From the NCBI GenBank assembly GCA_910586745.1, contig CAJUJZ010000075.1, forward strand, positions 1 through 11,065: a stretch of DNA of 11,065 bases, written 5' to 3'. The stretch comes from an uncultured Mucispirillum sp. Its GTDB lineage: Bacteria > Chrysiogenota > Deferribacteres > Deferribacterales > Mucispirillaceae. Under the pieces are notes generated by a model. It had not been told where the DNA came from and made no database searches. It was given only the letters and a program-made list of their open reading frames with translations. The stretch's first letter is position 1, and each line of letters begins with the position of its first letter. The position numbers and the translations under genes were made by a program. Shown piece after piece: positions 5,127 to 11,065 of the stretch.

Positions 5127-6692
5127 TTATATCTCCCCTAATTCATTTATAATTTTATTAATATTATCTCTTAATACCTGCTGTTTTTTTACTATTGCTT
5201 CTATTTCAGCATTAAGGACTTTAATATCTATCTTCTCTCTTGTATCTTCTAACTCTACATAAGTATTTACTGATAAATTATAATTTTCTTCAACAACCTT
5301 TTCATACTTTATAAAAGATGAAATATATTCTATATTTTTCCTTTCTTCATAATATTTTAAAATATTATCAATATTTTTATCTGTAAGTTTATTATTATTT
5401 GTTACTTTTACACATTCTTTTGAAGCATTAATAAATAAAATGCTGTTATCTGATTTATTCTTTTTTAATACCATTATACATGTTGCAATAGATGTGCCGT
5501 AAAAAAGATTTTCTGGAAGCTGAATAATACAGTCTATAAAGTTATTATCAACTAAATATTTGCGTATTTTCTGTTCTGCACCACCACGATAAAAAATACC
5601 CGGAAAACATACTATTGCTGCTGTGCCACTGCCTGAAAGCCATGAAAGAGAGTGCATAATAAAAGCAAAATCAGCTTTTGATTTAGGGGCAAGAACTCCT
5701 GCTGGTGAAAACCTAGGATCATTAATCAGAACAGGGTCTTCATCGCCTTTCCATTTTGTAGAATAAGGCGGGTTAGATACTATGGCTTCAAAAGGCTCAT
5801 AGTCATAATGATATGGGTTAAGTAATGTATCACCATGAGCTATGCTGAATTTATCATAAGGAATATTATGTAAAAACATATTAATACGGCACAAGTTATA
5901 TGTAGTTATATTTGTTTCCTGTCCAAAAAAACCTATTCTCACATTATTATGACCTAAAATTTTTGCATATTTTAATAACAAAGAACCACTTCCACATGCT
6001 GGGTCATACACTTTATTTACTTCACTTTTTCCTAAAAGTGTAAGTCTTGTTAAAAGCTCCGATACTTCCTGTGGTGTATAATACTCGCCGCCACTTTTAC
6101 CAGCATTTGATGCATACATACCCATTAGAAATTCATAAGCATCACCAAAAATATCTATTGTATTTTCTCCATAGCTGCCTAAATTCATAGATGCTGTGCC
6201 GCTTATTAATTTTCTTAATTTTTCTACTCTTTCTACTACTGATGCTCCTAATTTTTTACTGTTTACATCAAAGTCATCAAATAAACCCTTAAAATTATCT
6301 TCACTATGTTTACCAATAGCAGAATTTTCTATATTTCTAAAAATAGTACTAAGAGTTTCATTTAAATCTTCATCATCTGCTGCTTTTTTATATACATTAC
6401 TAAAAAGCTGGCTTGGATATATAAAATATCCCTTTGTGCTTACTATTTCATCTATAATATCATCATTTATCTCATTATCATCCAGTTTTGCATAATCAAA
6501 ATCTATATCTCCGCTTTTATGTTCATTTTCATTAATATAGTCTGTAATATTTTCGGAAATATATCTATAAAAAAGCATACCTAATACATACTGCTTAAAA
6601 TCCCAGCCATCAACAGTGCCACGCAAATCATCAGCAATATTCCATATTATTTTATGAAGTTCCGCTCTTTCCTGTTCTTTTTTAATACCCAT
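5127..6692 (-). CDS. hsdM: Type I DNA methyltransferase subunit HsdM
   Basis: This is the N6-adenine methyltransferase subunit; two copies with HsdS form the modification enzyme. The 521 residues are typical. The N-terminal helical HsdM domain (about 9-160) includes the WDFKQYVLGMLFYRYIS segment. The N-6 adenine methyltransferase fold has GGEYYTPQEV (201-210), motif I DPACGSGS (230-237, S-adenosylmethionine binding) and motif IV NPPY (307-310, catalytic). A C-terminal coiled segment (about 485-515) probably contacts HsdS. All key residues are present. GAGG at 5 nt precedes the ATG and lies just after the radA stop, with a gap of only 9 nt. The gene therefore opens the R-M operon and must be read from the repair operon promoter or from one inside radA. 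Confidence 0.96.
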   Translation of the reverse strand: MGIKKEQERAELHKIIWNIADDLRGTVDGWDFKQYVLGMLFYRYISENITDYINENEHKSGDIDFDYAKLDDNEINDDIIDEIVSTKGYFIYPSQLFSNVYKKAADDEDLNETLSTIFRNIENSAIGKHSEDNFKGLFDDFDVNSKKLGASVVERVEKLRKLISGTASMNLGSYGENTIDIFGDAYEFLMGMYASNAGKSGGEYYTPQEVSELLTRLTLLGKSEVNKVYDPACGSGSLLLKYAKILGHNNVRIGFFGQETNITTYNLCRINMFLHNIPYDKFSIAHGDTLLNPYHYDYEPFEAIVSNPPYSTKWKGDEDPVLINDPRFSPAGVLAPKSKADFAFIMHSLSWLSGSGTAAIVCFPGIFYRGGAEQKIRKYLVDNNFIDCIIQLPENLFYGTSIATCIMVLKKNKSDNSILFINASKECVKVTNNNKLTDKNIDNILKYYEERKNIEYISSFIKYEKVVEENYNLSVNTYVELEDTREKIDIKVLNAEIEAIVKKQQVLRDNINKIINELGEI

Positions 6693-6701
6693 TAATACCT
6701 C

Positions 6702-8045
6702 TTAATGTTTTAATAAATCTGCAATATTTTTTACATTGACTAATTTTATATTTCTGCTTTTTTCATCTTTTATATTAGCATATAAAGTTTCTACACCAAA
6801 TCTGGCACACTCGTTTATTCTGCCCTGCAAATTAGAAACTGCCCGTATTTCGCCAGTTAAGCCTACTTCCCCAGCAAAAGCCATTGTGTATGGCACTGGT
6901 TTATCTTTAAAAGATGAAATAAGTGCTGCACATACTGCTAAATCTGCACTTGGTTCATTTATTTTAATACCGCCTGCAATATTTAAGTAGATATCTGCTC
7001 CAGATAAATTTAAGCCGCCTTTTTTTTCTAAAATAGCTATAAGCATTGCAAGTCTATTATTATCATAACCTGTAGCATTTCTTTTAGGGTATTGAAAAAA
7101 TGTTGGGGCAACAAGTGCCTGTATTTCTATTAAAAAGGGTCTTGTGCCTTCTAATACTGGGCATATTACCTTACCACTTGCTTCTATACTATCTTTATCA
7201 AAAAAGGCTCTATCCCCTGCTTCTATTAAACCAGACTGGCTCATTTCAAAAATACCTACTTCATCAGTTGAACCAAACCTGTTTTTTACTGAACGCAGAA
7301 TACGCACTCCTCTTGAATAGTCACCTTCAAAGTAAAGGACAGTATCCACTAAATGTTCTAATACTTTAGGACCTGCAATATTTCCGTCTTTTGTAACCTG
7401 GCCTATTATAAAGACTGTAAGACCAGTGCTTTTTGCAAGCTCAACAAGTCTATATGTTACATGGCGGATTTGCCCCACTGCTCCGCCGCCTGATATAATT
7501 TCTTCACTTGTTATTGTCTGTATAGAATCTATTATTAAATAATCATACTGCTTGAATGCTGCAGCTGACAGCACATCTTCAAAAGAAGTTGTTGCAAGCA
7601 GTTCTAAATTTTCAGCTTTTACATTAAGCCTGTCTGCACGCATACGAATTTGTGAGGGAGACTCTTCGCCTGAAACATAAAGCACTTTTTTACTCTGCCT
7701 ATTTAGTATTCCAGCTATCTGCAAAATAACAGTAGATTTACCAATACCAGGCTCGCCGCCGATTAAAACTACAGAGCCTTTAACTATTCCGCCACCTAAA
7801 ACCTGATCCAGTTCTCTTATACCTGTTACAAAACGGTGAGTTTCTATTCCAGTAACATTTGACAATACAACAGGTGTATTTTTAGGGATATAGTTTTGTG
7901 TATAAACTGATTTTGATGATTGCTGTTTTTCAATAACTTCTTCTACCAACGAATTCCACTGGCTGCATTCCGGACATTTACCCATCCATTTAGACTGGAC
8001 TGCCCCACAGTTTTGGCATACGAAAGTTGTTTTTAATTTTGCCAT
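6702..8045 (-). CDS. radA: DNA repair protein RadA/Sms
   Basis: RadA is a RecA-like ATPase that drives branch migration of recombination intermediates. It has 447 residues, of usual length. A C4 zinc finger (C10, C13, C24, C27) is followed by a RecA core with Walker A GEPGIGKST (97-105), a Walker B-like YLIIDSIQT (about 169-177) and the RadA-specific KNRFG (254-258). The C-terminal Lon-protease-like domain (about 290-440) includes YPKRNATGYDNNR. The ATG overlaps the ruvB stop by one base (TAATG). RadA sharing an operon with RuvABC joins two branch-migration systems under one promoter. Nothing is missing. Confidence 0.97.
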   Translation of the reverse strand: MAKLKTTFVCQNCGAVQSKWMGKCPECSQWNSLVEEVIEKQQSSKSVYTQNYIPKNTPVVLSNVTGIETHRFVTGIRELDQVLGGGIVKGSVVLIGGEPGIGKSTVILQIAGILNRQSKKVLYVSGEESPSQIRMRADRLNVKAENLELLATTSFEDVLSAAAFKQYDYLIIDSIQTITSEEIISGGGAVGQIRHVTYRLVELAKSTGLTVFIIGQVTKDGNIAGPKVLEHLVDTVLYFEGDYSRGVRILRSVKNRFGSTDEVGIFEMSQSGLIEAGDRAFFDKDSIEASGKVICPVLEGTRPFLIEIQALVAPTFFQYPKRNATGYDNNRLAMLIAILEKKGGLNLSGADIYLNIAGGIKINEPSADLAVCAALISSFKDKPVPYTMAFAGEVGLTGEIRAVSNLQGRINECARFGVETLYANIKDEKSRNIKLVNVKNIADLLKH

Positions 8046-9073
8046 TATTCATCTTCCAAAAATTCTTCAATAGATGTTTTGTGATTATAACGAATACCTA
8101 AATGGTCATAAGTCATTTTAGAAGCTACTCTTCCACGGGGAGTTTTCTTAATAAACCCTTTATATATTAAAAATGGCTCTATAACATCCTCTATAGTGTC
8201 TTTTTCTTCACTTGTTGCAGCAGCTAATGTTTCTAAACCAACAGGACCGCCGTCATATTTTTCTATAATAGTTTCAAGCAACCGTCTGTCGTTTGCGTCA
8301 AGCCCAGCATTATCTATTTCAAGGCGTTTAAGACCATCTTTTGCTATATCTAAAGATATTACCCCATTATTAAATACATGGGCAAAGTCTCTCATTCTTC
8401 TAAGTATTCTATGAGCTATCCTTGGAGTTCCCCTGCTGCATTTAGCTATTTCTAAAGCTGCCGCTTTTTCAACAGGTGTATTTAAAAGGCCTGCACCGCG
8501 GGTAATAATTTGTGCAAGTTCTTCATCGTGGTAAAATTCAAGGCGGATAATCATACCAAATCTGTCCCTGAGTGGTGAAGTTAAAAGCCCTGCACGAGTA
8601 GTTGCACCAACAAGAGTAAACTTTGGCAAATCTATCCGCATACTTCTTGCACCCGGACCCTGACCTATTAATAAATCAAGCTTAAAATCTTCCATAGCAG
8701 GATATAATATTTCTTCCACACTTGAATGCAGCCTGTGTATTTCATCAATAAAAAGCACCTGTCTAGGTGTAAGATTAGTTAAAAGTGCTGCTAAATCACC
8801 AGATTTTTCTATAGCAGGTCCGCTTGTTACAGTAATATTTACCCCTAACTCGTGAGCTATTATATTTGCAAGAGTAGTTTTTCCAAGACCGGGTGGACCA
8901 TAAAAAAGGCAGTGGTCAAGACTGTCCCCTCTTTCCTTTGCTGCTTTTACATAGACTTTCAAGTTTTCTATAACTTTTTTCTGTCCTGTATAATCATTAA
9001 AAGATTCAGGACGAAGGGCTCCAAGCTTATCTTCACTTGTTTCTGATATGCCATATATTTCTGTTTCTTTCAT
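8045..9073 (-). CDS. ruvB: Holliday junction DNA helicase subunit RuvB
   Basis: RuvB is the AAA+ motor that pumps DNA through RuvA-bound Holliday junctions. It has 342 residues. Walker A is GPPGLGKT (59-66) and Walker B is DEIH (110-113). Sensor 1 GATTRAG (156-162), the arginine segment PLRDRFG (167-173) and sensor 2 SRGTPRIA (213-220) are present. The C-terminal winged helix ends with TPRGR (311-315), the DNA-binding loop. The start overlaps the ruvA stop by one base and the stop overlaps the radA start by one base, so translation is coupled on both sides. Confidence 0.98.
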   Translation of the reverse strand: MKETEIYGISETSEDKLGALRPESFNDYTGQKKVIENLKVYVKAAKERGDSLDHCLFYGPPGLGKTTLANIIAHELGVNITVTSGPAIEKSGDLAALLTNLTPRQVLFIDEIHRLHSSVEEILYPAMEDFKLDLLIGQGPGARSMRIDLPKFTLVGATTRAGLLTSPLRDRFGMIIRLEFYHDEELAQIITRGAGLLNTPVEKAAALEIAKCSRGTPRIAHRILRRMRDFAHVFNNGVISLDIAKDGLKRLEIDNAGLDANDRRLLETIIEKYDGGPVGLETLAAATSEEKDTIEDVIEPFLIYKGFIKKTPRGRVASKMTYDHLGIRYNHKTSIEEFLEDE

Positions 9074-9645
9074 TATTTTTTACCTGATAAAAGCTGCAGA
9101 GCATTTTTTAAAACTGTTTCAAAATCATCATTAGGACTTAATTTTTCCACTGCTTTTCTGCTTTCTGGTACTTTATATCCTAAGTTTAATAATGCACCAA
9201 CCACTTCTTCACGAACATCCTGCGGTGAATAAACTATCTGCTGACTTTCAAATTTATCTTTTAATTCTACAACTATTCTTTCAGCTGTTTTTTTACCAAT
9301 ACCCGGAATTGTTGAAAGCATTTGATGGTCTGATGATGATATGGCAGAAATAAGGCTTTCGCATCCTATGCCACCTAAAATCTTTACTGCCATTTTAGGA
9401 CCAATACTAGAAACTGATGTTAGCATTAAAAATAACCGTTTTTCTTCTTTTGTTGCAAATCCATATAAATATACGCCGTCTTCTCTAACAGCCATATATG
9501 TATAAAGCTCACATATTTCACCAATATTTCCAACAGATGAATATGTAGCAAGGGAGCACATAGCTTCATAAGCTATGCCACCCGTATCTATAACAATAAT
9601 ATTTGTATCTTTTTCTAGTATTACCCCTTTTATTTTATATATCAA
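9073..9645 (-). CDS. ruvA: Holliday junction-binding protein RuvA (TTG start)
   Basis: RuvA binds the four-way junction as a tetramer and loads RuvB. It has 190 residues. The N-terminal OB-fold (1-65) carries the acidic pin residues E55 and D56 in VREDGVYLYGF. Two helix-hairpin-helix motifs follow (SVSSIGPKMAVKIL, 77-90; TIPGIGKKTAERIV, 112-125). The C-terminal RuvB-binding domain is at about 140-188. The start codon is TTG (9643-9645): the product then opens MIYKIKG as RuvA proteins do, and AAAGGGGG lies 8 nt upstream. No ATG is suitably placed. It follows ruvC by 22 bp. Confidence 0.97.
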   Translation of the reverse strand: MIYKIKGVILEKDTNIIVIDTGGIAYEAMCSLATYSSVGNIGEICELYTYMAVREDGVYLYGFATKEEKRLFLMLTSVSSIGPKMAVKILGGIGCESLISAISSSDHQMLSTIPGIGKKTAERIVVELKDKFESQQIVYSPQDVREEVVGALLNLGYKVPESRKAVEKLSPNDDFETVLKNALQLLSGKK

Positions 9646-9660
9646 AAGGAATACCCCCTT
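9646..9660 (-). promoter_or_regulatory. Strong ribosome site deciding the ruvA TTG start
   Basis: On the minus strand AAAGGGGG sits 8 nt before TTG (9643-9645). This strong match supports the non-ATG start and may compensate for the weaker TTG codon. Confidence 0.7.
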
Positions 9661-9667
9661 TATTACT

Positions 9668-10156
9668 TTATATTATAATGCTTCTTGTTTCATTATAAGC
9701 AAGGCACATAGCACATGCAAGAGCATCAGTTACATCTAAAGGCACACCGCCTTTTACTACAATATTTAACTGCAACTCTACCAGTTTTTTTACCTGCTCT
9801 TTTTCTGCCTTGCCGTAACCTGTAACAGCTTTTTTTATCTGTAATGCAGTAAACTCTTTAACTGGTATATCGTGTGCTATCATAGCAGCAATTAATGCAC
9901 CGCGGGCCTGACCTAAAAGCAAGGCACTTTTTGCATTAACTGAATGGAAAATATCTTCTACTGCACCCATATCAGGCTTATATTCTAAAATAAGCTCTGC
10001 CACACCGCTGATTAATGCACCCAGACGAAATGGCAGCGGGTCACTGGCTTTTGTTTTTATAAGACGGTGGGCAATATATTCTACCTTTGAATTATCAGCA
10101 TATACAATGCCAACACCTGTCTTATTAAGCCCCGGATCTATTCCCATGAAAATCAT
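9668..10156 (-). CDS. ruvC: Crossover junction endodeoxyribonuclease RuvC
   Basis: RuvC cuts Holliday junctions symmetrically, using two metal ions in an RNase H-like fold. It has 162 residues. Catalytic acids are visible as D7 (GIDPGLNKTG), E67 (AVEDIFH), D141 and D144 (LDVTDA). The GQARG segment (82-86) and the GYGKAEKEQV segment (113-122) are family features. The gene starts 6 nt after the yebC stop without a clear Shine-Dalgarno, so it probably depends on coupling to yebC. A start at M4 is an alternative. Confidence 0.97.
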   Translation of the reverse strand: MIFMGIDPGLNKTGVGIVYADNSKVEYIAHRLIKTKASDPLPFRLGALISGVAELILEYKPDMGAVEDIFHSVNAKSALLLGQARGALIAAMIAHDIPVKEFTALQIKKAVTGYGKAEKEQVKKLVELQLNIVVKGGVPLDVTDALACAMCLAYNETRSIII

Positions 10157-10162
10157 AATATA

Positions 10163-10906
10163 TTAAAGTTCATCAAATACAGAATCATCTATTTTATAAT
10201 TGCCGTAAACTTCCTGAACATCATCTAAATCTTCTAACGCTTCAACAAGTGCAATTAATTTTTTAGCTGCTTCGCCCTCTACATCTATTGTAGTTTTAGG
10301 TTTCATAGAAAGCTCTGCAAAATCTATTTGTATATTATTATCTTCTAAATGTTTTTTTACACTTTCAAATTCAGACGGCTCTGTAATGATAGAATAAATA
10401 TCGCCGTCTATTACCACATCTTCTGCACCTGCTTCTAATGCATGGTTCATAATATCATCTTCTGAACAAGCTGTTACTGGAACTTCTATAATACCTTTAT
10501 TTTCAAACTGCCATGCAACTGAGCCAGCCTCAGCCATAGAGCCGCCTCTTTTAGTAATAACAGTACGCACTTCCATAATAGTTCTATTTCTGTTATCTGT
10601 AAGAGTTTTTACTAAAATACCAACACCACCGGGAGCATATCCTTCATAAGTAATATCTTCAAATATCTGGTCGTTACCTTCACCTGTTCCTTTTTTAATT
10701 GCTCTTTCCACATTATCTTTTGGCATATTTGCAGCTCGTGCTTTATCTAAAGCTAAACGAAGACGAGAGTTAGATGCAGGGTCGCCACCACCAATTTTTG
10801 CAGCAACAGTTAATTCTCTTGCTATTTTAGTAAAAATTTTACCTTTTTTATTATCCTGTGCTTCTTTTCTATGCTTAATATTTGCCCACTTACTATGTCC
10901 TGCCAT
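10163..10906 (-). CDS. yebC: YebC/TACO1-family regulatory protein
   Basis: This 247-residue protein is of usual length and begins with the family hallmark MAGHSKWANIKHRK. It continues with KGKIFTKIARELTVAAK and NMPKDNVERAIKKG, then YEGYAPGG and a C-terminal ferredoxin-like part. The family was long annotated as transcriptional regulators, and recent work also links members to translation. Which applies here cannot be told from the sequence. It lies first in the operon before ruvC, a common arrangement. GGAGG lies 9 nt before the ATG. It is cytoplasmic, with no membrane segment. Confidence 0.96.
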   Translation of the reverse strand: MAGHSKWANIKHRKEAQDNKKGKIFTKIARELTVAAKIGGGDPASNSRLRLALDKARAANMPKDNVERAIKKGTGEGNDQIFEDITYEGYAPGGVGILVKTLTDNRNRTIMEVRTVITKRGGSMAEAGSVAWQFENKGIIEVPVTACSEDDIMNHALEAGAEDVVIDGDIYSIITEPSEFESVKKHLEDNNIQIDFAELSMKPKTTIDVEGEAAKKLIALVEALEDLDDVQEVYGNYKIDDSVFDEL

Positions 10907-10942
10907 AGTTTTATTCCTCCATTATATATTTAACCTTTTTAA

Positions 10943-10948
10943 ATTATA
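10943..10948 (-). promoter_or_regulatory. Probable -10 box for the yebC-ruvCAB-radA operon
   Basis: A perfect TATAAT on the minus strand would start transcription about 30 nt before the yebC ATG. The hexamer 17 bp upstream (TATATA, 10966-10971) is a poor -35, and TTGATT lies too far away at 31 bp. In DNA this AT-rich, a TATAAT alone is weak evidence. Confidence 0.4.
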
Positions 10949-10971
10949 GACTATAAAAGATAACCTATATA

Positions 10972-11065
10972 GAAATTAAAATCAATAATATTATTTTAAA
11001 AGTTGAAAAAAGGTTTCTTAACTAACAGGACATATGTTACAGATTAGATAACAAATACCTTTTGT
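10972..11065. other. Intergenic end of window, no gene seen
   Basis: The sequence is AT-rich with no open frame of note. AAAAGGT near 11008-11016 and ACCTTTT near 11057-11063 form a 7-bp inverted pair about 40 bp apart, too loose to call. It may belong to the end of a neighbouring gene beyond the window. Confidence 0.3.

Noticed and set aside
6196..6495. Plus-strand frame of 99 codons opposite hsdM
   Set aside because: A shadow of the hsdM coding frame, serine/leucine-rich, with no ribosome site.
1..11065. CRISPR array or insertion sequence
   Set aside because: No regularly spaced repeats and no transposase-like frame; the only tandem repeats are the 12-bp units within hsdS.

Overview
The window is AT-rich and almost entirely coding on the minus strand. 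It joins a conserved DNA-repair operon (right) to an accessory type I restriction-modification (R-M) locus (left). The low G+C, the Shine-Dalgarno-led genes and the order yebC-ruvC-ruvA-ruvB suggest an AT-rich Gram-negative-type bacterium. A gut Deferribacterota such as Mucispirillum would fit, but that is a guess from composition and gene order; no rRNA or lineage marker is present.

Right half (6702-10906, minus): yebC, ruvC, ruvA (TTG start), ruvB and radA form one tight operon. ruvA/ruvB and ruvB/radA overlap by one base. The products are the RuvABC Holliday-junction machine, the RadA/Sms branch-migration ATPase and a YebC-family protein. A TATAAT box lies upstream of yebC.

Left half (1-6692): nine bases after radA the R-M operon begins, with no terminator between them: hsdM, a rhuM-family gene, a DUF4160/DUF2442 pair, then hsdS. 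The DUF2442 gene overlaps hsdS by ATGA, which suggests translational coupling. hsdR lies further left on the same strand and runs off the window edge. Between hsdS and hsdR, on the opposite strand, is a second, diverged DUF4160/DUF2442 pair. Its DUF4160 member is a pseudogene with two in-frame stops and a damaged start. Two compact GC-richer hairpin elements sit in the intergenic DNA, and one supplies the last codons and stop of hsdS.

Main finding: the centre of hsdS is a cluster of unstable DNA. Within about 140 bp it has a perfect 15-bp inverted repeat with a 3-bp loop, abutting three 12-bp tandem repeats that encode ELQA x3, followed about 60 bp later by a run of nine G at the junction between the two half-subunits. 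In the G9 state HsdS is full length (418 aa). G8 gives TAG directly after the tract and G10 gives TAA two codons later, so either slip leaves a half-subunit of about 216-218 aa. The 12-bp repeats match the EcoR124-type arrangement, where copy number sets the spacer of the bipartite target. The gene therefore appears built to switch DNA specificity in two independent ways: spacer length, and full-length versus half-subunit HsdS. Switching itself is inferred, not observed.
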